Source of the DNA: a virus
DNA: 64,000 nucleotides
Strand: one strand, 5' to 3'
Virus record (IMG/VR): IMGVR_UViG_3300024495_000026
Coordinates: 1 to 64,000 of that record
The notes under the pieces are model-generated. The model was not told the origin of the DNA. It searched no databases and was given only the letters and a program-made list of their open reading frames with translations. Numbering within the stretch: the stretch's first letter is position 1; each line of letters starts with the position of its first letter. The position numbers and the translations under genes were made by a program. Shown piece by piece: positions 43,256 to 51,490 of this stretch.

Positions 43256-43903
43256 TCACACGGAAGGGGTTTGGTTTTGTATCGCCTTTAGTATTTTAGC
43301 GTCTTCTTCTTTCCATGTCAAGCGTTTTTGTAATCCACTATCAAATACAAGTAAATATCTGTGCTTTCTACTCCGATCTCTCCATTCACCCTCTTGTCCT
43401 TTTATTTTTCCACGAGAGTGTTTAGTTCCGTCTGAATAATAGAAATCTTTTTTTCGATCCGTGAGACCGTAGTACTTAAAGTTGCAAGCGCGATAAATTG
43501 TACCAGAATGGTGATCTGAATCAGCATAAGAAAGGATTGCTTTAACTTCAGTATCTTTCCGAAATTGTCTAATCGCCTTTGACACAAACCAAGAAGTGAT
43601 GTTATATTCTCGTGACTGCGTACTAGGGTGGATGCAAAGTCTTGAGAGTTCAAAGAGTCCTTGTTGTTCGTTTCTTTCAAGTCCAAATGCTCCTTTTGCT
43701 ATTTCAGGTACTGGTAATCCAGTAAATATACAAACTCCTCGAAGACCGCCAATATTGAGAGGAGAGAACTCATTTTTCTCAAAGAGTCCATAATTATATC
43801 CAGACTTAAAACTTTTGGAAATATCTTTTAAGTAATGATATTGCAATAAAAGATCTTCTGATTGTTTCTTTGTTACTTTATCAATGTAGAAGTCGGACTT
43901 CAT
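43256..43903 (-). CDS. Mom-like adenine modification protein, GNAT fold (215 aa)
   Basis: The sequence matches the Mom family of phage Mu and relatives: GLFELSRLCIHPSTQSREYN (85-100 and on), SWFVSKAIR, and AILSYADSDHHSGTIYRACN near 123-141, then FKYYGLTDRKKDFYYSDGTKHSR. Mom converts adenine in DNA to N6-carbamoylmethyl-adenine, protecting the phage from host nucleases. The GNAT core is intact in length. No Com translational regulator was found beside it. It overlaps the next ORF by 4 bases and ends in its own terminator. Confidence 0.82.
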   Translation of the reverse strand: MKSDFYIDKVTKKQSEDLLLQYHYLKDISKSFKSGYNYGLFEKNEFSPLNIGGLRGVCIFTGLPVPEIAKGAFGLERNEQQGLFELSRLCIHPSTQSREYNITSWFVSKAIRQFRKDTEVKAILSYADSDHHSGTIYRACNFKYYGLTDRKKDFYYSDGTKHSRGKIKGQEGEWRDRSRKHRYLLVFDSGLQKRLTWKEEDAKILKAIQNQTPSV

Positions 43904-44073
43904 TCAGGTTGCTTACACTCTAAAATATATTCCACAGTATTTGCTACATCATTCATAGCATCACGAAGGTGTGGTTGTTGTCCAGATTCTTGCTTCAGAA
44001 TAGGTCTTGAATCATCAGTAAGAATCCAACGCCACTGTTTCATGGACTCACAATACCAAAGATTAACTTTCAT
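43900..44073 (-). CDS. Small protein of unknown function (57 aa)
   Basis: The likely start is the ATG at 44073 (MKVNLWYCESMKQWRWILTD); longer reading to 44184 would run in a shadow of the 52-aa ORF. It begins with a beta-hairpin-like stretch rich in Trp (WYC, WRW) and ends with NDVANTVEYILECKQPE. It overlaps the Mom-like start by 4 bases, so the two may be expressed together. Its function is unknown. Confidence 0.6.
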   Translation of the reverse strand: MKVNLWYCESMKQWRWILTDDSRPILKQESGQQPHLRDAMNDVANTVEYILECKQPE

Positions 44074-44221
44074 GTTTGAAGTGCTCCAATTCGACCCAGT
44101 TAAGGAGGGTTTGGAATGCACTGATAGAGGCAGGAGTGCAGTTATCTTCCTTAAGTTTTTGAACATAATATTCAAGTGCTTCAATGACCATTTGACGGTC
44201 TTGTTGTGAAATAAGTGACAT
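44063..44221 (-). CDS. Small helical protein of unknown function (52 aa)
   Basis: I translated this ORF by hand: it begins MSLISQQDRQMVIEALEYYV and ends HFKHES. It is mainly helical. It overlaps the next ORF by 11 bases and starts 18 bases downstream of the tRNA-Thr gene, so it could be co-transcribed with the tRNA. No family is recognised. Confidence 0.55.
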   Translation of the reverse strand: MSLISQQDRQMVIEALEYYVQKLKEDNCTPASISAFQTLLNWVELEHFKHES

Positions 44222-44238
44222 TGGAGTTATAGAACTCA

Positions 44239-44309
44239 AGCCTCTAGACAGAATTGAACTGTCGTCTCCGCTTTACAAGAGCGGTGCATCACCACAATGC
44301 TTTAGAGGC
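44239..44309 (-). tRNA. tRNA-Thr(UGU)
   Basis: The minus strand folds as a tRNA: acceptor GCCTCTA pairs with TAGAGGC, the anticodon stem CCGCT pairs with AGCGG around loop CTTGTAA with anticodon TGT, and the T stem ACAG/CTGT holds the TTCAATT loop. The anticodon reads ACA, a codon favoured in this AT-rich phage. CCA is not encoded. Confidence 0.9.
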
Positions 44310-44312
44310 AAA

Positions 44313-44582
44313 TTAATCGACAGGCAACATTTCTGGATTTTCCAGTTCAAGTTCAAACATAAGAGGATGACACTCTTCCAACATCAAATAATATGATGCT
44401 TGATAAAGGTCTTCTGGTTCAAATCTTCTTTCGTTATCTGCTAATTTGATTAATTCCAAATCGAACATTGATTCGTCTGGAAGGTCATCAAAAGTAAAAG
44501 GAATTTGATTTATGAAATACATCAGAACAATTTGGGTTCCGCGATTATACCAAATGTATCTGGCATCAATACGGTATTTCAT
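44313..44582 (-). CDS. Unknown acidic protein between two tRNAs (89 aa)
   Basis: The product begins MKYRIDARYIWYNRGTQIVL and ends ELENPEMLPVD, with a strongly acidic C-terminal half. No motif is recognised. It lies between tRNA-Leu and tRNA-Thr and has its own CTAAATA box 21 bases upstream, so it may carry the tRNA-Thr on its transcript. Confidence 0.6.
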   Translation of the reverse strand: MKYRIDARYIWYNRGTQIVLMYFINQIPFTFDDLPDESMFDLELIKLADNERRFEPEDLYQASYYLMLEECHPLMFELELENPEMLPVD

Positions 44583-44602
44583 AAAGGTTCCGTACTTTTG
44601 TT

Positions 44603-44609
44603 TATTTAG
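44603..44609 (-). promoter_or_regulatory. Late promoter box (CTAAATA)
   Basis: The minus strand reads CTCTAAATAAAC 21 bases before the ATG at 44582, in the gap after tRNA-Leu. Confidence 0.45.
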
Positions 44610-44622
44610 AGGTAGAACCTCA

Positions 44623-44706
44623 TAGGAGCGGGGGGAATCGAACCCCCACGGTCATACGACCAGCAGATTTTAAGTCTGATACGGCTACCAGTTACGTCAC
44701 GCTCCC
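44623..44706 (-). tRNA. tRNA-Leu(UAA)
   Basis: A class II tRNA: acceptor GGGAGCG pairs with CGCTCCT, the anticodon stem CAGA pairs with TCTG around loop CTTAAAA (anticodon TAA, reading UUA), there is a long variable arm (CTGGTCGTATGACC), and the T stem GGGGG/CCCCC encloses TTCGATT. CCA is not encoded. UUA is a frequent Leu codon in AT-rich phage genes. Confidence 0.92.
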
Positions 44707-44714
44707 AAAAAAAC

Positions 44715-44918
44715 TTACGCTTGGTAAGTAATAGGATTATACTTGATAAACTCCCAAAATGTCAACTTCATTTCTTTTTGTGACATTCCGCAGTGTTTTG
44801 CTGCTTTAGGGAGATTCCACTTTGCTGTAAAGAGTGCTTCATTTGCTTCTTTTACATTTTCGGGAGTGGTTTTGACTGGTTCCTCTTTGAGGTCTTTGTA
44901 TGAAATTTTATAAACCAT
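44715..44918 (-). CDS. Small HTH-like protein (67 aa)
   Basis: Residues about 33-55 (NLPKAAKHCGMSQKEMKLTF) match a helix-turn-helix of the Fis/phage-regulator type, with a turn at CGMS. The N-terminal 25 residues are charged. A transcription-factor role is possible but small HTH-like proteins in cyanophages are often uncharacterised. It is located just upstream of the tRNA-Leu gene. Confidence 0.55.
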   Translation of the reverse strand: MVYKISYKDLKEEPVKTTPENVKEANEALFTAKWNLPKAAKHCGMSQKEMKLTFWEFIKYNPITYQA

Positions 44919-44981
44919 ACTTTTTCAAAAAAGTAATAAGGGCAATTTTTACCGGGAAAATTTTTGGACCAAAAATGAAAA

Positions 44982-45164
44982 TTAAAGTGGATTTGCGTAT
45001 GAGAGAGTCTCTTCATCCACTGCAGAACGAACAAACTCTAGCACATTCATAAATTCATCTACCGTATCACAGGTCACTTGCTTCTCTGACCCTTCGTTAG
45101 AATACAGATACACTGTACGCTTGATAGGGTCCACCACGCAGCGTGAGAGGTACTCGTCTTGCAT
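44982..45164 (-). CDS. Small protein of unknown function (60 aa)
   Basis: The product (MQDEYLSRCVVDPIKRTVYLY..., SYANPL end) is mostly beta-strands followed by an amphipathic helix (TVDEFMNVLEFVRSAV). It is the first gene after a near-consensus sigma70 promoter (45190-45218), so it is probably expressed early from host polymerase. No family is recognised. Confidence 0.6.
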   Translation of the reverse strand: MQDEYLSRCVVDPIKRTVYLYSNEGSEKQVTCDTVDEFMNVLEFVRSAVDEETLSYANPL

Positions 45165-45189
45165 TCGGTCGTCCGTTGATTACCTAGGT

Positions 45190-45218
45190 ACTATAGGACC
45201 TTTGGGGTCATGTGTCAA
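45190..45218 (-). promoter_or_regulatory. Near-consensus sigma70 promoter
   Basis: The minus strand has TTGACA (45213-45218), exactly 17 bases, then TATAGT (45190-45195), 26 bases before the ATG at 45164. A GACC/GGTC inverted repeat lies in the spacer. Its quality suggests use by host RNA polymerase for early expression. Confidence 0.75.
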
Positions 45219-45525
45219 GGGTTTGTGGACGAGGCAGATCTCTTCTTTCTGCAAAAATCAAATAATAAAAATCGGGGGGAAATCCATTTGTATCAATATG
45301 AACGGTCAATCCCTGAACTCTTTTAACAATCAATGACTGATTTGCTCCAATAGAAGTCAAATGAACAGTTATTGTAGATGGATTAACTAAACCTTCCCAT
45401 TCGGGAGGAAGATTAATATATTTTTGATTTAAAATACGACCTTGAACAAACAAAAGATGTTTATCCGTTAATGGTTGTTCGTAATGAAGAGTTTTTGATT
45501 CATCTAAAGGATGTTGAAATTTCAT
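45208..45525 (-). CDS. Virion protein with tip domain shared with 47582 (105 aa)
   Basis: The stretch YINLPPEWEGLVNPSTITVH, then TSIGANQSLIV and YYLIFAERRDLPRP parallels the C-terminal 90 residues of the 325-aa protein (IINLPDYWKELVDVETIGVS, NFVIFAERKDTP). So it is a stand-alone version of that fibre-end domain. Its start overlaps the upstream structural gene's stop by 4 bases, placing it in the baseplate operon. Confidence 0.65.
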   Translation of the reverse strand: MKFQHPLDESKTLHYEQPLTDKHLLFVQGRILNQKYINLPPEWEGLVNPSTITVHLTSIGANQSLIVKRVQGLTVHIDTNGFPPDFYYLIFAERRDLPRPQTLDT

Positions 45526-46880
45526 AATACCACATTAGTTACAGTTGATACACCAAGATAGGTGAGTGCTTTATTATAAGTTATTATATCAGCACGATAC
45601 GCAGATATTTGTTGTCTTAATCCCCAAATTTCAGATTGAATTTGCTTTCTTTCGTTCCTAAAAGTATTGGCGACATCTATTTTATAATTTAAAGTACTAA
45701 TACCAGATGTAATATTAGTCTTCGCAGTATTTAGTTCTGTAATTGCATTTGTTAAATTAGTTTCTTGAGTTGGGCAAGGTGTTGATGTTGCCAATAAACT
45801 AGGAAGTTGAATTGCATCAACCGCAGTAACAAATCCAACGGCAACTCTTTGTCCGTTAAGATTAACTGGATATGAAGTAAATCCAACAAGTGAATAATAA
45901 ATTCCAGCACCAACATCAGGTTCAAAAGTGCTTGGATCTTCCTCATCTACCGCATCTGGATTCCAAGAAACTGGATTTGGATTTGATCCTGTATTATCAT
46001 ATGCAATAGAAACTCCAATTCCTATTGTACCCGTCGTCATAATTCCGATAGTCTGAGGAGAATACGGATCTTTATCGGACTGAATTTCATAATCATCATA
46101 ATTAAACTCAGTTGTAGATTTTAACACCGTAAAAGTCACATAAGATCCATCAGACTCTGGAGCAGAAGCAGTTTCTGTGGCAAAAGTATCAAGAGTTAAA
46201 CTGGTAACTACAGATCCTGTAGTTATTCCGAGAATAGATCTATCCAAAGAAGTAGTCCCTATCCCAATAATATTACTTGAAGAAGGAAGAACACTTGATT
46301 TTGAAGAAGTAACTAATTGTCCTGTGCTAATTCCAATTGTAGAAGAAGATCCAACAACTGAAAGAACAGTAATTTTGTTTGATCCAAATGCAATCGTTCC
46401 TATGAAACTGGTAACAAAAGTATCACCAATATCCTTTGTTACTGGTTCATCATAATATTTAATTCCATATGCATTTTCGGGAGTATATCCAAAAGTATTA
46501 TAATTACCATAAGTTGTAAACCCAACACCATCAAAATACTCAACATTTGGAAGTGTACCTGCATATCCAGCAAGAGAAAGTTGAGTTGCAACTAAAGTAT
46601 AGGTTGTTCCAGCAAATCCAGTTTTTCTCCAAAAAACATCAGTCCTGCATCCTACATTAATACGATTCTTATATGCAGCACCAACTGCTTCTATTTTAGC
46701 ATTTACTGTTCTAACTTCTGATAAAACATCATTATCTAATGATGTAATAATATCGTCATACGCTCCTTTATTGCCATCAAGTTCGATAATTCTTTCAGAA
46801 GAATCCTCAATCGCACTATGAGCATCATCCAACTTAGTCTTTAAATCATCATTAAGAACTGTATAATATCTTGGATCCAT
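45522..46880 (-). CDS. Virion structural protein with terminal coiled coils (452 aa)
   Basis: An N-terminal helix (DDLKTKLDDAHSAIEDSSER) and a C-terminal helical part (LNYKIDVANTFRNERKQIQS) flank a beta-rich centre full of Ile-Gly-Ile-Ser turns (IGISTGQLVTSSKSS). This layout suits a trimeric fibre or baseplate-attached protein. A late promoter lies 19 bases upstream. It is followed with a 4-base overlap by the 105-aa tip-domain gene. The function is inferred. Confidence 0.65.
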   Translation of the reverse strand: MDPRYYTVLNDDLKTKLDDAHSAIEDSSERIIELDGNKGAYDDIITSLDNDVLSEVRTVNAKIEAVGAAYKNRINVGCRTDVFWRKTGFAGTTYTLVATQLSLAGYAGTLPNVEYFDGVGFTTYGNYNTFGYTPENAYGIKYYDEPVTKDIGDTFVTSFIGTIAFGSNKITVLSVVGSSSTIGISTGQLVTSSKSSVLPSSSNIIGIGTTSLDRSILGITTGSVVTSLTLDTFATETASAPESDGSYVTFTVLKSTTEFNYDDYEIQSDKDPYSPQTIGIMTTGTIGIGVSIAYDNTGSNPNPVSWNPDAVDEEDPSTFEPDVGAGIYYSLVGFTSYPVNLNGQRVAVGFVTAVDAIQLPSLLATSTPCPTQETNLTNAITELNTAKTNITSGISTLNYKIDVANTFRNERKQIQSEIWGLRQQISAYRADIITYNKALTYLGVSTVTNVVL

Positions 46881-46898
46881 CTTTTTTCTACTTTTGAA

Positions 46899-46905
46899 TA
46901 TTTAT
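46899..46905 (-). promoter_or_regulatory. Late promoter box (ATAAATA)
   Basis: The minus strand reads AAATAAATATTC 19 bases before the ATG at 46880. Confidence 0.5.
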
Positions 46906-46907
46906 TT

Positions 46908-47585
46908 TCATAACTCTAACCATTGTGAAGGGTGCGTTGACCCTTGATGATAATTAGAATGTTCTTTTTTTAAAGTGATTTTTATATCACCTGGAATTGT
47001 TATTCTTTCATCTCTTCTTTCTGTAAATTTTTGTGTAAAATGATGCACATGACTTGGAAACAGTAGTACGGTTCCTTCAATTGGCGTGATTGTATAATAA
47101 TCGCAATTATATCTGTTAAATCCAAGAAGTAAGTTTCTTTGTTTTGATGTTTCAAATAATCCACCAACAACTTCATTTTGATTGGATGGTTGATTTATGC
47201 AAAACTTATCAGAAGTTTCATCTGTATTCAAATAATACACGAAACTAATATTAGATTCATTGTGATAATGTGGATTTAGTTCTGGAGTATCTTTGTCATG
47301 ATATCCAATCCAGGATTTTATAATATGATAATCTAGTTTAGTATAATCAACATTCAAATGCGTCATATACTCATCAATATTTCTTTTCAAGCTATCAAAA
47401 AAAATTTTATACTCTTTTTGGAGATGTAAAAATATTTTACCAGAAAACTCTGGACTTTCATTTTCATATCCATTAAACCAATATTCCTTTAAAACTTCCA
47501 AGTATTTGGATTTAAATTCTTTATGACAATCAACTTCTCCTTGATAAACAACTAGTGGAAATATTTCATGTACCTTATTCATCAA
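46908..47585 (-). CDS. Fe(II)/2-oxoglutarate oxygenase-like protein (225 aa)
   Basis: The TIGR02466-like pattern is clear: SWIGYHDKDTPELNPHYHNE near residue 94-110 gives the proximal His/Glu or Asp, and VLLFPSHVHHFTQKFTERRDE near 173-195 gives the distal His and the 2OG-binding Arg, ending RITIPGDIKIT. This is the third such oxygenase domain in the window. It overlaps the 325-aa gene by 4 bases, so it is expressed with virion genes; a role modifying a virion protein is possible. Confidence 0.78.
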   Translation of the reverse strand: MMNKVHEIFPLVVYQGEVDCHKEFKSKYLEVLKEYWFNGYENESPEFSGKIFLHLQKEYKIFFDSLKRNIDEYMTHLNVDYTKLDYHIIKSWIGYHDKDTPELNPHYHNESNISFVYYLNTDETSDKFCINQPSNQNEVVGGLFETSKQRNLLLGFNRYNCDYYTITPIEGTVLLFPSHVHHFTQKFTERRDERITIPGDIKITLKKEHSNYHQGSTHPSQWLEL

Positions 47586-48559
47586 CCACCATTAATAGTA
47601 TATTCTTTATTATCTCCTGGATAGTCATTAGGTGTCAACCCCTCATATTCTGCAATATTTTTTGGCGTATCTTTTCTTTCCGCAAAAATAACGAAGTTGC
47701 AGTTGATAGGTCCACCAAGATTATTTCTTACAATAATACGTGTCCCCCATTCAATTTTATCAACAAATAATTCCTGATACACTCCAATGGGTGTTAAAGA
47801 TACTCCTATAGTCTCAACATCAACCAATTCTTTCCAGTAATCGGGAAGATTAATTATATTAGACCCGCTAAGTTTTCCTCTAAAATAAACTTCTGCTGCA
47901 GGTCCTTCTATACAAATGTATCTTAATCGATGTTCACTCTTTGTTGGATGAGGAATATCAAATCCTTTTTTTGATGCAATTTTTGCTTTCAAAAGTGTAA
48001 TTGTAGGACTACTGATTAATCCAGCAACAGTAAGTTTTCCACCTATTTTGACTAGTCCAGCTACAGTTAATTTTCCACCAACATTTAATTTGGGTGCGAT
48101 ATTTGTTTTACCTACAACATTTACTTTGCCTATCCAATTTAGTTTACTTACAGCAGTTGTCTTTGGTGATATAAGTGAAACTGTTTTTGCATTAAAAATA
48201 TTGATAAGTGTAGAGTTGATAGTCATTCCAACTGGACCACCCGCAGGATCACCAATCAAAAGATCCGTTGGAGTAGGTGCAGATCCTCTACTACTCACCA
48301 TCAAAATAGGTAGTGCATTTGTTTCTGGTGCTAAGTAGTTTTTGCTTCTACCTATCATCAAAGTTGCAGTAGGTCTTGGAAGAGGGTATGTAATAGGAGA
48401 ACCGATTAACATTGGTCCTTCAACCCAAGCACTTCCATTAATAGGAGGAGTACCAGCACCACCACCTAAAACAGTTGCGGGCAATCCAGGAACACCTCCA
48501 GGAAGGTTCGCTGTTACTTGAAATTGACCACCAACTAAAAGATTACCTAGATCGGGCAT
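47582..48559 (-). CDS. Baseplate/fibre structural protein with tip domain (325 aa)
   Basis: The first 120 residues are Gly/Pro-rich (NLPGGVPGLPATVLGGGAGT) and include a PAAR-like LPATVLGGG phrase. The middle holds repeated WIGKVNVVGKTNIAPKLNVG- and GGKLTVAGL-type beta turns, reminiscent of needle shafts. The C-terminal part (HPTKSEHRLRYICIEGPAAE, YFRGKL) is a domain often found at ends of marine phage fibres and is shared with the 105-aa protein. It starts two bases from the 204-aa gene. Confidence 0.65.
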   Translation of the reverse strand: MPDLGNLLVGGQFQVTANLPGGVPGLPATVLGGGAGTPPINGSAWVEGPMLIGSPITYPLPRPTATLMIGRSKNYLAPETNALPILMVSSRGSAPTPTDLLIGDPAGGPVGMTINSTLINIFNAKTVSLISPKTTAVSKLNWIGKVNVVGKTNIAPKLNVGGKLTVAGLVKIGGKLTVAGLISSPTITLLKAKIASKKGFDIPHPTKSEHRLRYICIEGPAAEVYFRGKLSGSNIINLPDYWKELVDVETIGVSLTPIGVYQELFVDKIEWGTRIIVRNNLGGPINCNFVIFAERKDTPKNIAEYEGLTPNDYPGDNKEYTINGG

Positions 48560-48561
48560 TA

Positions 48562-49176
48562 TTAACCTCCAATACTACCAATTAATTTTTTAAGACCATC
48601 AATAAATTGTAAAGGACTTACTGCTCCAGAAATAGGTCCAAAAATAAAATCACAATCCTCCAACCAATTTCCAGGTCCTCTAATTTTAATATTTCCAGGA
48701 GAGGCAACTTGAACTTGTTTTTCTGCTGCAAGATTAATATTTGACGCTGCTTGAATATTAATATTTGTTCTTGAATTAATTTCAATACCACCGTTGGCAG
48801 CAATTTGAACAAAACCAGTAGTATTACTACTACCACTAGCAATTAACTCAATGTCCTTTGCAAATATTCTGATTCTACCATTTGGAGCACCTATAATCAT
48901 ATCACCATTTTTTGCATAGGTTACAAAAGAAACTCCATCAACAGGAGTGGTTCCACAAAGAATTTGGTATACTCCAGGGCATGAATTCCAAGTGGATCCA
49001 TTAAATTTTCCAGAACTACCAAACCCCATAAAGTGATCAGATGCCTTAGATGGATTTGTATTGCGAATCAATGCTGCAAGTTTAGTTCCATCAAATGCAA
49101 CATCACCAAATCTTAATTCACCTTGTGTTGTGCCTATACGAGAATAGTCCCAACTTGTTTGATGTCTATCACTCAT
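48562..49176 (-). CDS. gp5-C-like spike/needle protein (204 aa)
   Basis: Residues about 100-165 form a VgrG/gp5-type beta-helix (GDMIIGAPNGRIRIFAKDIE, GIEINSRTNINIQAASNINL), the short-strand repeats that build the trimeric spike beneath a contractile tail. The C-terminus (DGLKKLIGSIGG) is helical. It is coupled by 4 bases to the 771-aa hub-like gene, suggesting hub and spike on separate chains where T4 gp5 has both. Confidence 0.7.
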   Translation of the reverse strand: MSDRHQTSWDYSRIGTTQGELRFGDVAFDGTKLAALIRNTNPSKASDHFMGFGSSGKFNGSTWNSCPGVYQILCGTTPVDGVSFVTYAKNGDMIIGAPNGRIRIFAKDIELIASGSSNTTGFVQIAANGGIEINSRTNINIQAASNINLAAEKQVQVASPGNIKIRGPGNWLEDCDFIFGPISGAVSPLQFIDGLKKLIGSIGG

Positions 49177-51488
49177 TCTCTTTTACCTACACAATCTACA
49201 ACTTCCAAAATTCCAACTCCAGTATCTCTTCTAGTAATTAAATTATTTCCTCTTAAGAATCTAAAGACTGGTTTAATTATTGCATTATATCCAGTATTAC
49301 TATCTATACCAATCTCTGGAAGTTCAGTAAATCCTATACCAGTATTTTCTATAGTAATACCAATAAGTTGACCATTATACCCAAACTTTGGAGTTAATTT
49401 TGTTCCATTATCTGGAGTAACAACAATTTTATCCCCATCTTTATATCCAAATCCAGGATCAGTAATTTTAACATCAACAAGCTCAGATATTACGGGATAA
49501 ATTCCTAGGTTTGGATCTTGAATATCTTCTGGAGGACACTCTGGAGCAGTGCTTGTCGTATCAAAAGCAGCAACAAATGGAGACTGTCCTGCAAACTGAA
49601 CATAGTCACCTGTTTTGATTTGCATGATCTCACCAGGACTGTATGGATACTCCCAATTACCATCAGATCTTCTTATTGTTGATTGACATCTACTTGCCCA
49701 TACTCTTCCATCACCTCCTCTACTTCCATCTGGTTTAGGTAGATAGTCAGTTCCACTATCAATCACAACAATTTTAGTAATTCCTTTCACAATCTCTCCT
49801 GGTTTTGGTCCGATATCAGTACCACCAGTTCCTCCAACAATTCCACCAGTACCACCAGTACCACCAGTACCACCAGTTCCACCACCAGTACCATCAGTTC
49901 CAGTTGTCGGTGGTACATAAGGAACATCACCAATTTCAGCAATAGCAACGGCACCTTTTCCTTTTCCACAAGAATCTTCAATATTCACAAATGGTGCTTT
50001 TGTATATCCATATCCAGAAGAAACAATATCTATACCTAAGATGTCACCTGCAGCACTTACAATTGCATTTCCAGTAGCACCTTTTCCACCTCCACCCCAG
50101 AATGAAATTTTTGGTGGTCCACAAAGAATTGGTCCAACATTACAAGAGTCACCAACACCAGCAATCATGGAATTAATATCAAGATTAAACTTGAAATTAT
50201 TCGGATCTACTATTGATGTCGCTGAAGAAATAATTGATTTTGCTGAGTTCATAATTTTACTCACATCCAAAGAAATTCCTGGAGAAGAAGATCCTTCTAA
50301 AGGACTCCATTCGGTAACTTCAGCACATTCTGCTTTCACATCACAAGTAAGAAAATCTAAAAGAGAAGAAATAGCATCAAGAATAGAATCAATTAATCCT
50401 TTAATAGCAGAAATAGTTCCCAAAACAGCATTTAGAATACCATTAACTGCAGATAATATCTGACCAATTATCTGACCAACTAATTCAGTCAAAAACTTTT
50501 CGACCGCACAGGTTGCCATATTAACATAACGGTCAACAATAGAAGTTAAAAATTTCTCTATTAGTCCAGCAAGATTATCTAAAATTTTATTAAAGAGGCA
50601 AAGAATTAAATCAATTGCTGTTGCTTTTTTTTCTTGAAGTTGAAATCTTTGATTTAAAAATGCTGCTGCTTTTGCCTTATTAAGAGCCCAATTAATGCCC
50701 CTAATTACCATATCTTTTATATAACCAATCAACCATTTTACATATCCAGTTATTTTATCAGCAAATCCATTGATTACTGATTTGGCTTCGTTTAAAAAGT
50801 TTTCTGCATTTGAAAGGGCACTATTAGGTCCATTGAGTTTATTTCTTAAAGCCTCAATGTCTTTCTTCATATTCTTAAGACCATTATTGATAGCATTACT
50901 ATCAAAAGGTTTACATGCAGACGGAACAGCAAAATTTGAAGCTAACTTTGCAAAGTCATCATCAGACTGAGAAAACTTACAATCTGCTCCTGCTCCATTC
51001 AAGTTTGCAACTTTTGATTCCGCAATATTTGACGAAGGAACAACTGCCCATTGGCCAAGTCCAGCAGAAAATCCAGATTTTGGTGTGCAACCTTTTTGAT
51101 TCTGACCTTCTTTCTTTTCAGGAAAAACACATAAAGAGTTATTAATTAAACTGGTAATATAGTACTGCTTATTAAATCTACTCTTATGAATATTTACAAA
51201 AGAATCTGCAGCAAGTGGCATATACATCTGTAGACCAGCTTGCCCTGAAGGAAAATCAGTCTGTCTTATTGCATCAATTAACTGATCTTCTGGAGTATCT
51301 CCAGAATTTAAAAAACACAAACGAACCTTATATCTTTCAGACCAACCTACAGCATCTTTTCCCTTCTCACCACCGCGATTAGGAATACAAAATTGTTTAT
51401 AGGTTTCGGCAGATATTTGACCTATTCCAATATATTCATACTCTTTATCAAAATCAAAGATATAAGGTTTGTTTGAGTAAAATGTCAT
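49173..51488 (-). CDS. Baseplate hub-like protein, possible gp5 N-terminal equivalent (771 aa)
   Basis: The start MTFYSNKPYIFDFDKEYEYI leads to an OB-like domain (RYKVRLCFLNSGDTPEDQLI, YMPLAADSF), then long amphipathic/hydrophobic helices (about 200-390), then GKGATGNAIVSAAGDILGID-type SGYGY repeats, and a (GGT)n linker with about five GTGGTGG units near 529-559. No lysozyme motif is seen. Position next to the spike and gp27-like gene supports a hub role. The helical domain is unusual for gp5. Confidence 0.55.
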   Translation of the reverse strand: MTFYSNKPYIFDFDKEYEYIGIGQISAETYKQFCIPNRGGEKGKDAVGWSERYKVRLCFLNSGDTPEDQLIDAIRQTDFPSGQAGLQMYMPLAADSFVNIHKSRFNKQYYITSLINNSLCVFPEKKEGQNQKGCTPKSGFSAGLGQWAVVPSSNIAESKVANLNGAGADCKFSQSDDDFAKLASNFAVPSACKPFDSNAINNGLKNMKKDIEALRNKLNGPNSALSNAENFLNEAKSVINGFADKITGYVKWLIGYIKDMVIRGINWALNKAKAAAFLNQRFQLQEKKATAIDLILCLFNKILDNLAGLIEKFLTSIVDRYVNMATCAVEKFLTELVGQIIGQILSAVNGILNAVLGTISAIKGLIDSILDAISSLLDFLTCDVKAECAEVTEWSPLEGSSSPGISLDVSKIMNSAKSIISSATSIVDPNNFKFNLDINSMIAGVGDSCNVGPILCGPPKISFWGGGGKGATGNAIVSAAGDILGIDIVSSGYGYTKAPFVNIEDSCGKGKGAVAIAEIGDVPYVPPTTGTDGTGGGTGGTGGTGGTGGIVGGTGGTDIGPKPGEIVKGITKIVVIDSGTDYLPKPDGSRGGDGRVWASRCQSTIRRSDGNWEYPYSPGEIMQIKTGDYVQFAGQSPFVAAFDTTSTAPECPPEDIQDPNLGIYPVISELVDVKITDPGFGYKDGDKIVVTPDNGTKLTPKFGYNGQLIGITIENTGIGFTELPEIGIDSNTGYNAIIKPVFRFLRGNNLITRRDTGVGILEVVDCVGKRE

Positions 51489-51490
51489 TA

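Noticed and set aside
44074-44184. Extended N-terminus (94 aa) for the 57-aa protein at 43900-44073
   Set aside because: The extension lies within the 52-aa ORF in another frame, which has better coupling; the shorter start is more likely.
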